Part shown: positions 1-8,780 of the stretch, piece by piece
Position numbering within the stretch: the first letter of the stretch is position 1
Layout of the letters: each line of letters begins with the position of its first letter
DNA from: Paludisphaera soli
GTDB taxonomy: Bacteria; Planctomycetota; Planctomycetia; Isosphaerales; Isosphaeraceae
Reading direction: 5' to 3'
Assembly: GCF_011064595.1 (NCBI RefSeq)
Contig: NZ_JAALJI010000005.1
Coordinates: forward strand, 281,943-345,942
Length of the DNA stretch: 64,000 nt
Notes under the pieces: generated by a model
Told to the model about the DNA's origin: nothing
The model's input: the letters and a program-made list of their open reading frames with translations, nothing else
The model's database searches: none
Translations under genes and position numbers: made by a program

Positions 1-744
1 GACGCCGGGCTCGACCGCTTCGTCACGGGGGCCAAGGCGGAGTACGTCATGCAGCGGACGTTCCTGCGGGCCTGCCAGGAGAAGCGGCTCGCGCAGGCGG
101 GGCCGGACGGCCGGCCCTTCGACAAGCTGCTGTCGATCACCGACGCGGCCGAGATGGTGGTGGCGACCCTGAACATGGCCACGCCGGACCAGAAGCCCGC
201 CCAGGCCAACTCGGTGGCCGCCGTCGAGGTCCTGCTCCGGGCCCACACCCCCGCCTGGCCCCAGGAACGGCGCGCGTTGGACGAGATCGCCCGCGCGATG
301 ACCGCGCCGGGACCGATCCGCTACGCCGACCGGATCCGCCAGATCGAGGAGCTGAAGGTCAAGCACCTGGGCGGCCGGATCCCCGACTCGCTCTGGGTGG
401 CCCAGGCGTGCGCCTTCCCCTACGACACGCAGGCGCTCTCCATCGCCCGGGTCGACGCCTACAACCGGGCCTCGCAGGGCCTGGCGGCGATCCGCCGCTG
501 GCAGCTCGCGCACGGCGGCGAGTCGCCGGCCTCGTTCGAGGCGGCCTGCAAGGAGGCCGGGCTCCCCGCCGTCCCCGTCGACCCGTTCCCGCTCGCCCCG
601 ATGAAGGCGACGGTGATCGACGGCCGCCCCGTGGTCTACTCCATCGGCCCCGACGGCGTCGACGACAAGGGCCGCAACGACTCCAACCTCGGCCGCCGCC
701 CCCAGGGCGACCTGGTCTTCCGCCTCCCCGAACCGGCGAAGTGA
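1..744 (+). CDS. Hypothetical protein with GPDGVDD tail, 5' truncated
   Basis: The frame is open from the first base, so the gene starts upstream of the window; the first ATG inside is at 49. About 247 residues are visible. The C-terminal part reads like the end of many planctomycete proteins: a helix with RRWQLAHGGE, then PVDPFPLAP, VYSIGPDGVDDKGRND and a short tail. In those proteins this segment resembles the C-terminal domain of type II secretion pseudopilin-like proteins. That is family knowledge, not proof here. The rest is not recognised. It ends 61 bases before the stop of the convergent DUF434-like gene. Confidence 0.7.
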   Translation, partial: DAGLDRFVTGAKAEYVMQRTFLRACQEKRLAQAGPDGRPFDKLLSITDAAEMVVATLNMATPDQKPAQANSVAAVEVLLRAHTPAWPQERRALDEIARAMTAPGPIRYADRIRQIEELKVKHLGGRIPDSLWVAQACAFPYDTQALSIARVDAYNRASQGLAAIRRWQLAHGGESPASFEAACKEAGLPAVPVDPFPLAPMKATVIDGRPVVYSIGPDGVDDKGRNDSNLGRRPQGDLVFRLPEPAK

Positions 745-805
745 CGGGATCCGGCGGGATCGGCGGGTCTTCCCTTCACCCGCCAGGGGGGAAGGGGTGG
801 AGATA

Positions 806-1561
806 TCAGGATAAGTCCACGACGAAGGCGTCCGGGACCTCGGCCTCGACGAGGAGGCGGGCGAGGTTGAGCCAGGGGCCGCAGCGGTCGAGGACGCCGG
901 AATCGGCGGTCGCGACGGGGGGGCCGGGGAGGAGCAGGAGGGGGTCGGGGTCGGGGACGACCTCGGCCGTCGCGCGGAGGTCGACCGCGCGGATCAGGGC
1001 GGCGAGTAGTCCGCTGTTGGAGACCGGCGCGTCGAGCAGCCACGCCCGCGGGCCGACGCCCCAGGCGTCCAGCCGACGCGCGGCCAGCTCCAGGGCGGGG
1101 CGGGTCTCCGCGACCTTGCGGTAGGAGCCGTGGACGCCCGCCAGGTCGCGGAAGCAGCCGTCGCGGCCCCCCAGGACCACGCCGCCGCCGAGCGCGGATT
1201 CCAGCGTCAAGACGAGGTTGAAGCCGTCGATCCGGATCGGTCGTCCGCGCAGGGCGTCCACGCCCAGGAGCCGTTCCCGACGGCCCGCGACGGCCGCGTC
1301 CGGCCCGGCGCAGCGGAGCACGGCGAGGCGCTGGCGCTCGACCAGGCGGTGGCGGTCCCCCACCAGCTTGAGCGCCGAGGGCCCGGCGTAGCCGCGCGAG
1401 AGCAGCCACGAGAACTCGGCCGCGGCCGTCGCCAGCGCCGGGCGGGCCGGCCCGCCGAAAAGCTCCCGGTCCCGAGGCCCCGGCCCTCGATGCGTCCGCG
1501 TGTCCGGCACGGCCTCGCCCCACGTCGCCCCCGGTCGTTCGGCCCTCGACGCGGTCGGCAT
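806..1561 (-). CDS. DUF434-like protein
   Basis: A 251-residue protein of unknown function. Its central segment, FSWLLSRGYAGPSALKLVGD followed by RHRL and a Q-R-x-A-V-x-R-C-A pattern, is what I know from the DUF434 family. Later segments contain IDGFNLVLTLESAL and a second aspartate-rich stretch, which fit the same family. The start chosen is ATG at 1561, because the conserved part begins about 45 residues later and the upstream extension is low-complexity. It is convergent with the gene to its left. No catalytic function can be assigned. Confidence 0.75.
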   Translation of the reverse strand: MPTASRAERPGATWGEAVPDTRTHRGPGPRDRELFGGPARPALATAAAEFSWLLSRGYAGPSALKLVGDRHRLVERQRLAVLRCAGPDAAVAGRRERLLGVDALRGRPIRIDGFNLVLTLESALGGGVVLGGRDGCFRDLAGVHGSYRKVAETRPALELAARRLDAWGVGPRAWLLDAPVSNSGLLAALIRAVDLRATAEVVPDPDPLLLLPGPPVATADSGVLDRCGPWLNLARLLVEAEVPDAFVVDLS

Positions 1562-1883
1562 CGTACCACGCCCCGGGCCGGGCGCCGTCCGCGCCGGGGC
1601 GGGCCTTGCAAAATCGACAATCGAGATTTCCGGTTTTTCGCGTCGCCATCCCGGGCCGTCCCTCGAATGATCCCTCGGACGGCCGTCCAGATCCTCACTT
1701 CCAAGGCGCACCTCGATCGACAGGGAACGGCGAGAACGGCGATCGACGGGGCCAATTCTCGGTCCCGCGTCGGCGCTCGTCGTCCGCGCCCGCCCGCCGC
1801 AGGATGGCGGGATGCATCGCCGGGGGAACGTGGTAGGACGCCCGCCCCCGGCGATGCGGACATTCACGAAAGGATTCAAGACG
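1562..1883. other. Intergenic region between divergent genes
   Basis: This 322-base gap separates two divergent genes and must hold both promoters. I see no convincing -35/-10 pair and no tRNA. The only clear signal is a GAAAGGA ribosome binding site about nine bases upstream of the ATG at 1884. Confidence 0.4.
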
Positions 1884-3356
1884 ATGTCGAGAAGGAAGGA
1901 CCAGTCCGCCTCGCCCGGCCGGCCGGGAAGGCGCGAGAAGCGGAAGAGCGCCCCGGCGCTCGCGCCGCTGGAGGACCGCCGGCTCATGTCGGCCGACCTG
2001 AGCCTGGGGGCGGCGCCGATCCCGCGCGACGCGACGGTCACGATGGTCCGGGCCGCGGACCACGGCGTGACGACCCTGGCGGCCGCCAGCCCGTCGCTCT
2101 CGTTCGAGGGGGACTACGTCGTCCAGTCCTCGTCCGCCGAGTGGGTCAACCTGGGCTCGGACGCCCAGTTCGGCCCGACGGCCCAGTTCGCCCTCCACGC
2201 CCCCTCCGGCCTGGACGTGGCGTATCCCGCGACCGGCCTGCCGGCCGACCCGCCGGTCTTCCACGCCACGACCCTGCCGGCCTTCGACGGCCGGGCGATC
2301 GACCCGGCGGCCCTGCCATACACCAGCGGCTTCGCCGGGGAGGGCGCGACGATCGAGGTCGACCCCGAGGCCCAGGCGCGCCGCGAGGCGCTCGACGCGG
2401 CCTTCGCCAAGCTCGACGCCGACACCCGGGCCGTCACGGACAAGTCCGAGGTGACGCCGAAGCTCCTGGCCACGCTCCGCAAGGCGAGCGAGAAGGCCGC
2501 CGAGGAGGCGGGCGAGCCCGACGCCGAACTCGTGCAGGCGCTCCGCGACGACGCCCTGGCGGTGCAGGAATCCGGCACGTTCACCGACGAGCAGCAGCAG
2601 CGGCTCAAGGACGGCTACACGGCCGTCCTCAAGAGCGCCGGCGTCTCCGACGGCACGATCGCCGAGCTGTTCGCGGCGCAGGACGCCGTGAAGGCGGCCA
2701 GCCGCGTCACGCCCGAGGACCTGCGGACCCTCGCCGCCGACCACGCGGCGATCCAGGACTTCCTCGACGCCATGCCCCAGGAGCCGGTCTCGATCCTCCC
2801 CGCGTTCGACGGCGGCCCGATCGCCTTCTCGGGCCGGGAGCCCGCGGCCTTCCGGGGCTCCTGGGACGGCGCGGGGGGCGCCGCCGGCGCGACGCTGCCG
2901 GCCGGCCAACCGGTGACGATCGCGGCTACGGACGCGGACCTCGCCGCCACCTCGCAGCCGGTGACGATCGCGGCTACGGACGCGGACCTGGCCGCCACGT
3001 CGCAGCCGGTGACGATCGCCGCTCGGCCGGGGGTGGTGAACTTCGGCAACGTGCAGGGCCTCCCGTCGCGGTTCCACCAGGGCGACTTCGAGGCGATCCG
3101 CCAGAGCGCGGGGCTCGGGCTCCGTCAGGGCGGGGGGCTCGCCCGGCGCATGACGATGCGAGGCGGCCAGGGGACGGCGAACGTCGTCGTCCAGCCGGGC
3201 GGCTCCAACGCGGTCGCGCGGCGGGGGCCCGTCTCGGGCTTCGTCCGCCAGGCGGGCCAGCCGGCCGCCGTCCCGTCGACGCAGGGCAAGGCCGACCCGA
3301 ACGCCGTCATCGGCCTCGGCGCGTCGCGGAATCGGGCCAAGCTTCCCGGCTCCTGA
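1884..3356 (+). CDS. LEDRRLMSA-type surface or secreted protein
   Basis: A 490-residue protein with a basic N-terminus (MSRRKDQ...RREKRKS) followed by LAPLEDRRLMSADL. This matches the planctomycete LEPR-XLL N-terminal motif of large exported or surface proteins; the motif's function is not settled. Residues 160-310 are rich in charged helices. After that comes a tandem repeat with the unit QPVTIAATDADLAATS (2.4 copies), then a Gly/Arg-rich C-terminus. The start at 1884 is chosen because GAAAGGA lies just upstream; in-frame ATGs at 1812 and 1854 are alternatives. No enzyme motif was seen. Two GC hairpins follow the stop. Confidence 0.8.
   Translation: MSRRKDQSASPGRPGRREKRKSAPALAPLEDRRLMSADLSLGAAPIPRDATVTMVRAADHGVTTLAAASPSLSFEGDYVVQSSSAEWVNLGSDAQFGPTAQFALHAPSGLDVAYPATGLPADPPVFHATTLPAFDGRAIDPAALPYTSGFAGEGATIEVDPEAQARREALDAAFAKLDADTRAVTDKSEVTPKLLATLRKASEKAAEEAGEPDAELVQALRDDALAVQESGTFTDEQQQRLKDGYTAVLKSAGVSDGTIAELFAAQDAVKAASRVTPEDLRTLAADHAAIQDFLDAMPQEPVSILPAFDGGPIAFSGREPAAFRGSWDGAGGAAGATLPAGQPVTIAATDADLAATSQPVTIAATDADLAATSQPVTIAARPGVVNFGNVQGLPSRFHQGDFEAIRQSAGLGLRQGGGLARRMTMRGGQGTANVVVQPGGSNAVARRGPVSGFVRQAGQPAAVPSTQGKADPNAVIGLGASRNRAKLPGS
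2907..3023 (+). repeat. 48-bp in-frame tandem repeat
   Basis: Two full copies and a partial third copy of a 48-bp unit start at 2907, 2955 and 3003. They encode QPVTIAATDADLAATS repeats in the LEDRRLMSA protein. The copies differ at only a few bases, so the duplication is recent or is being homogenised. Confidence 0.9.
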
Positions 3357-3374
3357 GCCGGGGCCGATCGCCGT

Positions 3375-3411
3375 CGCGCCGGCCGAGGGGGGACGCCCCC
3401 CGGCCGGCGCG
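3375..3411 (+). terminator. GC hairpin after the LEDRRLMSA gene
   Basis: Outer arms CGCGCCGGCC and GGCCGGCGCG enclose an inner GGGGGG/CCCCCC stem with an ACG loop, starting 18 bases after the stop. There is no T-tract, so termination strength is uncertain. Confidence 0.5.
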
Positions 3412-3438
3412 CGGACGGTCCGTCGTCCGGGCGGCGTC

Positions 3439-3503
3439 GGCCCGCCCCCGGGCTCGCCCTCGGGCGCGAACCCGCGGACATCCCTCGGGCCCGGGGGCGG
3501 GCC
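3439..3503. repeat. 15-bp perfect inverted repeat
   Basis: Arms GGCCCGCCCCCGGGC (3439-3453) and its exact reverse complement (3489-3503) are separated by 35 bases. It lies between the LEDRRLMSA gene and phoD. It may be a second terminator or an RNA structure in the phoD leader. Confidence 0.6.
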
Positions 3504-3614
3504 CGCGCCGCCCCTCGTCGTTTCTTCTCCGAATCCCCCGGCGAGCTTCATCGCCCCGGGGTATCCTGGGGCCTCGTTCGACGACCCGGAACGCAACCGA
3601 ACAGGACCCCGACC

Positions 3615-5207
3615 GTGCTCGACCTTTCCGAACTGCGCGCCGCGGCGCGGACCGAGGGCGGCGTCAGCCGCCGCCTCTTCCTGGCCTACGGCGCCGCCCT
3701 GTCGTCGCTGCCGCTCCTGGGCTCTCGGGCCGTCGCCGGCTCGCGCCGCGCGAGCTTCGAGTCCGACCCGTTCACGCTCGGCGTGGCGTCGGGCGACCCG
3801 ACGGACACGGGCGTCGTCCTGTGGACCCGGCTCGCGCCGAAGCCGCTCGACCCCGACGGCGGCCTCGCCCCCGAGGCGGTCGAGGTGGCGTGGGAGGTCG
3901 CGACCGACGACGGCATGCGCGAGGTCGTCCGCAAGGGGACGACCGTCGCCACGCCCCAGCTCGCGCACTCGGTCCACGTCGAGGTCGAGGGCCTGGAGCC
4001 CGACCGCTGGTACTTCTACCGCTTCCGCGCCGGCGACGCCGCCAGCCCGGTCGGCCGGACCCGCACCGTCCCGGCCGCCGACGCCTCGCCCGACCGCCTC
4101 CGGTTCGCCTTCGCCTCCTGCTCGCACTTCGAGGCCGGCTACTTCACCGCCTACCAGCACATGGCCCAGGACGACCTCGACCTGGCGTTCCACCTGGGCG
4201 ACTACATCTACGAAGGCCCCGGCCGCGACGGCGGGGTCCGCCGGCACTCCGGGCTTGAGATCGAGACCCTGGCCGACTACCGGATCCGCCACGCCCAGTA
4301 CAAGACCGACGAGCACCTGCGGGCCGCGCACGCCCGCTGCCCCTGGGTCGTCACCTGGGACGACCACGAGTTCGACAACAACTACGCCGCCGAGATCTCC
4401 GAGAAGCAGGGGATCGACCCGGTCGACTTCCTGGAGCGCCGCGCCAACGCCTATCAGGCGTACTACGAGGCGATGCCCCTGCGGGCCAGGTCGCTGCCCC
4501 ACGGCCCCCACATGAAGCTGTATCGCACCGTCGGCTACGGCCGACTGGCGGCGTTCCAGGTCCTCGACACCCGCCAGTACCGCACCGACCAGCCCAACGA
4601 CGACCGCCCCGCCGAGCTGGACGACGCCGCGCTCAGCCCCAAGAACACCATCCTGGGCGCGAAGCAGGCCGACTGGCTGAAGGCGTCCCTCCTTCGGTCG
4701 ACCGGGACGTGGAACGTGCTGGCCCAGCAGGTGATGATGGGCATGGTCGCCCGTTCCCGACGGCCGGGCGAGCGCGAGCTGTACTCGATGGACCAGTGGC
4801 CCGGCTACGCGGCCGAGCGGATTAAGCTGGCGAAGTTCCTGGCCGACCGCCGCGTGCCGAACCCCGTCGTCCTCACGGGCGACATCCACTCCAACTGGGT
4901 GAACGACCTGCGCGTCGACGACCGCAAGCCCGAAAGCCCGATCGTCGCCACCGAGTTCGTCGGCACGTCGATCACGAGCGGCGGCAACGGCGTCGCCGAG
5001 GTCGAAGGCCTCGACGCCCTGCTCGCCGCCAACCCCGGCGTCCGCTTCCACAACCGCCAGCGCGGCTACGTCCTCTGCACCCTCACGCCGCAGTCGTACA
5101 CCAGCGACTACCGCATCGTCGAGGACGTGAAGTCCCCCGGCGCGGCGATCAAGACGCTCAAGTCGTTCGTCGTCGAGGCCGGCAAGCCCGGCGCGCAGCC
5201 GGCCTGA
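3615..5207 (+). CDS. phoD: Alkaline phosphatase D (PhoD family), Tat-exported
   Basis: A 530-residue PhoD-family metallophosphoesterase predicted to hydrolyse phosphomono- or phosphodiesters outside the cytoplasm. The N-terminus has a twin-arginine signal, SRRLFLAYGAALSSLPLLG. Next is the PhoD N-terminal fibronectin-like domain (FTLGVASGDPTDTGVVLWTR). The catalytic part follows, with FASCSHFEAGYF, HLGDYIYEG, TWDDHEFDNNYA, NVLAQQVMMGM and VVLTGDIHSNWV, which carry the usual metal-binding Asp, Asn and His residues. Length is typical of the family. The start is GTG at 3615. It stands alone and is followed 12 bases later by a perfect hairpin. Phosphate regulation is plausible, but no Pho box was identified. 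Confidence 0.93.
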   Translation: MLDLSELRAAARTEGGVSRRLFLAYGAALSSLPLLGSRAVAGSRRASFESDPFTLGVASGDPTDTGVVLWTRLAPKPLDPDGGLAPEAVEVAWEVATDDGMREVVRKGTTVATPQLAHSVHVEVEGLEPDRWYFYRFRAGDAASPVGRTRTVPAADASPDRLRFAFASCSHFEAGYFTAYQHMAQDDLDLAFHLGDYIYEGPGRDGGVRRHSGLEIETLADYRIRHAQYKTDEHLRAAHARCPWVVTWDDHEFDNNYAAEISEKQGIDPVDFLERRANAYQAYYEAMPLRARSLPHGPHMKLYRTVGYGRLAAFQVLDTRQYRTDQPNDDRPAELDDAALSPKNTILGAKQADWLKASLLRSTGTWNVLAQQVMMGMVARSRRPGERELYSMDQWPGYAAERIKLAKFLADRRVPNPVVLTGDIHSNWVNDLRVDDRKPESPIVATEFVGTSITSGGNGVAEVEGLDALLAANPGVRFHNRQRGYVLCTLTPQSYTSDYRIVEDVKSPGAAIKTLKSFVVEAGKPGAQPA

Positions 5208-5219
5208 GACGACGTCGCG

Positions 5220-5251
5220 ATCCGGCCTCGGTCGTCGCATCGAGGCCGGAT
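5220..5251 (+). terminator. Hairpin terminator of phoD
   Basis: An 11-bp perfect stem, ATCCGGCCTCG paired with CGAGGCCGGAT around a 10-base loop, starts 12 bases after the phoD stop. It lacks a long T-tract, as is common in high-GC genomes. Confidence 0.65.
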
Positions 5252-5279
5252 TCGCCCGCCGATGCGGATCGGCGGCACG

Positions 5280-5643
5280 TCAGCCGGTCGCGCCGATGGT
5301 CGCCTTCAGGGTCGTGCGGTCGCAGGTCGGGACGTGGTCGCGCTTGTCCTTGTCGGCCGCCGAGGAGACCAGGGTCGCGACGTCGGGTTACGCGAGCACC
5401 TTCATCGGGATCGCCAGCATGGCCGGATTCCCGTCGGCGGTGTTGTCCGCGGATCGGCGATAGACGGGCCGCAGGCATCTCGCGACGTCCCAGGTCTTCA
5501 CCTGCGCGGTCGTGACCCAGTCGTACCAGCCGTCGGACCTGACGACGCCCTCGTCGTCCACGGAGTAGTCTTCGAAGCAGTGGCCCAACTGCCCCCGCGA
5601 CGGGGTACGGCAGCGGGACGGGGTAGGCGAAGTAGGCGGGCAT
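5280..5643 (-). pseudogene. Decayed hypothetical gene
   Basis: Reading the minus strand, an ATG at 5643 with AGGAAA just upstream opens MPAYFAYPVPLPYPVAG. A frame change near 5590 then leads into a well-composed stretch (GHCFEDYSVDDEGVVRSDGW and on to PAMLAIPMKVLA). An in-frame TAA at 5388-5390 interrupts it, and the same frame continues as PDVATLVSSAADKDKRDHVP to a TGA at 5280. One frameshift and one stop within 120 codons suggest a dead gene. I do not recognise the family. The alternative is that only the 66-residue central ORF (5388-5588) is translated. Confidence 0.55.
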
Positions 5644-5828
5644 GGCTTTCCTGTCGTCTGGATGAGGAAGTCCGTCGGGCACGGAGGGCCGCCGGAGCGG
5701 CGATCTCATGCCGCCGCGCCCATCCCTGGGGCGCTTCGGGCGTCGAGGGCCGGGACGGCGTCGCGCCGGACCGGCCATCTCCCTCAAACTGCTACAGGAA
5801 TGCGGAATTGCGACAAGGACGCGCGGAT

Positions 5829-6345
5829 TCAATGGGCCGGCGCGTCCTCGCTCCGAGTCCGCGGACGCCGCATCCGGGCTGGGACGAATCGGCTCGGCGG
5901 GCGTCCGGGGCGGGGCTTGAAGAGGAGGAACGCCAGGACCTCATCGAGCCGTCCGTGGGCGTCGAGGTCGCCAAGTCTCTTCATGCTGGGCACGTCGGCC
6001 ACGTAGGGGCCGCATCAGGTCGCCTGGAAATCGAGGACGACGACGCGCCCCTTGAGGTCCGCGATCGCGCTGGAGCGTCCCGAGGCCTCGTCGTCGAACT
6101 TCAAGGTGGAGGAGCTTGCCCACGAGTTCCATGACGGCGAGCGAGCCGAAAGCGGCCTTGCTGCGGGCGTCTCGGGATAGTCGGCGATCAGGCGGTCGAG
6201 CAGCATTCGCTTCACCGCGTCGCAGGTCGTCTGGGCGAAGCCAGGGAGGCTGGCGTCCAGGCGGTCCCCAGGTAGTCGGCTAGGAACCGCTCGACCACGG
6301 GGACCGCACTCGGGGAGACGAATCCTCGGCGCCTCGACCCGGGCG
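5829..6345 (-). pseudogene. Relic of a thioredoxin/TlpA-like protein
   Basis: One minus-strand frame reads SAIADLKGRVVVLDFQAT, then a stop at 6015-6017, then CGPYVADVPSMKRLGDL. This is the thioredoxin/TlpA active-site region, normally DFWATWCGPC, with Trp replaced by Gln, the second Trp codon changed to TGA, and the second redox Cys changed to Tyr. Upstream, LLDRLIADYPETPAA continues in another frame as FGSLAVMELVGKLLHLEVRR, so at least one frameshift is also present. The C-terminal part is only about 60 codons long. The gene is clearly dead; the left edge is the next stop and the right edge is approximate. Confidence 0.7.
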
Positions 6346-6520
6346 TGCAAATTTTGTCCTTGTTTGGGTCTTTTAACTCGATGCTGTCTTGGTTTTAAAA
6401 AATTGTGACGATATGGGTTTTTTTTGTTTGAAACAAGGCGGCGGAGATGGAATATTGGTCGAGAACATCCTGGCATGATTTGGTCTGAACCGCAAAGGCT
6501 CGCTGGCCGAAGGGGGGGGG
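6346..6520. other. AT-rich boundary segment
   Basis: About 100 bases (6345-6440) are strikingly AT-rich for this genome, with runs such as TTTTAAAAAATTG and GGGTTTTTTTTGTTTG. They sit between the thioredoxin relic and the low-GC protease genes. No reliable promoter was found. A purine-rich run directly precedes the ATG at 6521. Confidence 0.5.
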
Positions 6521-8743
6521 ATGTTTACGCGTCGCGCACATCTCGGCCGTCTCAAGCTAGATTTCGCGATCGTCCTTCTGACCTCGCTGGCATCTGCCGC
6601 GGCCGGTCGGTCCGAGGCGCAAGATCAACTTGAACAACTCGTCTACGACCATCCTCCGACCCCAAGGCTCCTGCCGAAACAGGAGCCATCCTTTGCGCCT
6701 CTAGACGCCGAATCCGATCGGTTCATCCACGTCCGCGAGGCGAGATCGGAGTTTGGCGTCAGCGGCGCGGGGCTTGCCGTGGTCGTCGTCGACACCGGAG
6801 TGAATCAGGATCATGTCTCGTTCCAGGGCCAGTTGCTTCCTGGAATGAACTTCAGCGAGAAAGGGGCGCCGGAGAACACGCTGGACCTCGATGGGCATGG
6901 GAGCAACGTCGCGGGAATCATCGGTGCGAAGGTTCTTCTGAACGAGGATATGCCCGTCGGGATCGCTCCCGGTGCCCGGATCATCCCACTCAAAGTGTTC
7001 CCCGGCGGCCAGTCTTCCCGCATCGTCGACGCATTGCAGTGGACCCTGGATCACCAAGATCGATACCTGACCGAGCACGGGGTCTTGATCTCCGCCGTCA
7101 ACCTCTCGCTTGGCACCAGGGAGAATATCACCAGGGGGATGGGGAGAGAGGCGCCCGACAAGGCGAAGCAGGCCGAACTGATTGGGCGACTTCGATCGCG
7201 GGGGATCGTGGTGACGGTTTCGGCCGGCAATCATTACTTCCCGTTCGAGTCGAAAGAGGGGATGAGCTTTCCGGCGATCTGTCAAGATACCGTGAGTGTC
7301 GGCGCCGTTTTCGACGACGTGTATCGAGCCCGTCCTGGAGGCGTCCCGTGGCGAGAGTACACCGACGGATCGGTGGTATTCTCTGGCCTTCCGTCGCGGT
7401 GCGTGGCGTTCTCGCAGAGATTGGGCGAGCATGTCGGGGGGGCGAGTCGTACGGACCTGTTCGCCCCTGGCTTCATCATGACTTCCATGGGTCCATCGAC
7501 GGATCGCGAGGGCCAGGACAAGGCCCGCACGCGCACCACGCAGGACGGCACGAGTCAGGCTGCCCCGGTCACGGCCGGCGTGGCGCTCCTGCTGCAGGAA
7601 AGCTATATGCGAATGAACATGGCGACGGGACGCTCGTCGTCGGATCTCCCGTCCGTCGATCTAATCGAGGAATGCCTCCGCAATGGCGGCGTGGAATTCG
7701 ACGACGTCGAGGATGCGGAAGCCGCGCGGATGGACAACGTCAGCGGCTGCGGGGCCCGCTTCGTGCGGCTCGACGCGCTTGGCGCCTTGAGGTATCTGAG
7801 GAGCCGTTGGGAGCCGAACCTCGTGCCGGATCTCAGGGCGAGGCAGGCCGACCTGCTGGCGAATGCGAAGCCGTCGGTGGAGATCGCCCCACGCTCGACG
7901 AAGATCAAGCTGGTGATGGCGTCCACGGTGAAAGGGGTGGTCGAGCCTGCCCGAGATTTGGATCGTATCGAGAACATGATTCGACGGGGCGCGGTCGCCT
8001 CCGGAATCGAGCCCCCGATCGTCTCTCCATTGATCGGGCCGTTCGGTCGGAAAGCGTTGGAGGATCAGATCGAGAAAGCCCTGGCAGACGAGACGACTAC
8101 GCTTGTTTGCTATCTGAAGCTTCACGGTCGGATCGATAAGAATCGTGAAGGCGCTCATATCATGGAACTTGATTTCTTGGACGCCGCGCAGCCAGAGCAG
8201 ATCACGCGAGCCGAGGTGCGCAGGATCCTGGAGAATCAACAGGCCCGCCTGACGGTCTTGATCACCGAATCCTGCAGCCAGTCGGAGATCATCAGCGCGC
8301 CGATCGCGAGGGCGGGTGGATTCCCTAGGGAGCTTTTCGAAGCCCTATTCGTGAACCCCAGCGGTTTCACCGACGTCAACTCGTCGACTTACGCGCGTAA
8401 CGGCCAGATCCTGGATCAGGCCGCCTGGATGGATGCGGATGGTGCAGTGTTCACCCGGATGCTCGTTCATGCTTTCGATGCGGGCGATCAGCAGGACGAT
8501 ATTCTGGCGCGGATCAGGCGAGAGGGCTCCGGAGCCTTCACCTGGCCAGGCTTTCTGAGCTATCTCACGGCGGAAACCACCTCCGAGTATCGGCGGTTGA
8601 AGACGAACCAACTGGTCGTCATCGACCGGGAACTGTCGGATCCGAGAACCATGCTCGACCGGCTCCAAAAATCACATTCGCTTCGCAATGGACTCGATCG
8701 GCAAACCGATCAATTTCCTCAGGCGTATGAGCTGGCCAGGTGA
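6521..8743 (+). CDS. Exported subtilase fused to a caspase-like domain
   Basis: A 740-residue protein. Residues 1-33 form a signal peptide. Residues about 80-360 are a subtilisin-like (S8) protease with an intact triad: Asp91 in VVVVDTGV, His126 in DGHGSNVAG and Ser345 in DGTSQAAP, plus the oxyanion Asn237 in VSAGN. Residues about 460-690 resemble a caspase-like (C14-type) fold, with His535 in YLKLHG and Cys585 in VLITESC as the likely dyad. The same pattern occurs in the next gene. Codon use is less GC-biased than in the flanks, suggesting transfer. The downstream gene follows after 37 bases, so the genes are probably co-transcribed. The subtilase call is firm; the caspase-like call is by motif and order only. 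Confidence 0.88.
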   Translation: MFTRRAHLGRLKLDFAIVLLTSLASAAAGRSEAQDQLEQLVYDHPPTPRLLPKQEPSFAPLDAESDRFIHVREARSEFGVSGAGLAVVVVDTGVNQDHVSFQGQLLPGMNFSEKGAPENTLDLDGHGSNVAGIIGAKVLLNEDMPVGIAPGARIIPLKVFPGGQSSRIVDALQWTLDHQDRYLTEHGVLISAVNLSLGTRENITRGMGREAPDKAKQAELIGRLRSRGIVVTVSAGNHYFPFESKEGMSFPAICQDTVSVGAVFDDVYRARPGGVPWREYTDGSVVFSGLPSRCVAFSQRLGEHVGGASRTDLFAPGFIMTSMGPSTDREGQDKARTRTTQDGTSQAAPVTAGVALLLQESYMRMNMATGRSSSDLPSVDLIEECLRNGGVEFDDVEDAEAARMDNVSGCGARFVRLDALGALRYLRSRWEPNLVPDLRARQADLLANAKPSVEIAPRSTKIKLVMASTVKGVVEPARDLDRIENMIRRGAVASGIEPPIVSPLIGPFGRKALEDQIEKALADETTTLVCYLKLHGRIDKNREGAHIMELDFLDAAQPEQITRAEVRRILENQQARLTVLITESCSQSEIISAPIARAGGFPRELFEALFVNPSGFTDVNSSTYARNGQILDQAAWMDADGAVFTRMLVHAFDAGDQQDDILARIRREGSGAFTWPGFLSYLTAETTSEYRRLKTNQLVVIDRELSDPRTMLDRLQKSHSLRNGLDRQTDQFPQAYELAR

Positions 8744-8780
8744 AGGCGCGACGTTCAACGAGGATAGGAGGACCGGAACC

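Noticed and set aside
770..796. Fragment resembling the REP-like element near the first gene
   Set aside because: Only the CCTTCCC...GGGGGGAAGG half is recognisable; too short to list as a copy.
2907..3023. Regular repeats as a possible CRISPR array
   Set aside because: The units are contiguous, in frame and without spacers; they are coding tandem repeats. The same holds for 49862-49985.
1695..5240. 1181-codon minus-strand frame across the LEDR gene and phoD
   Set aside because: It shadows two well-supported plus-strand genes and has no domain.
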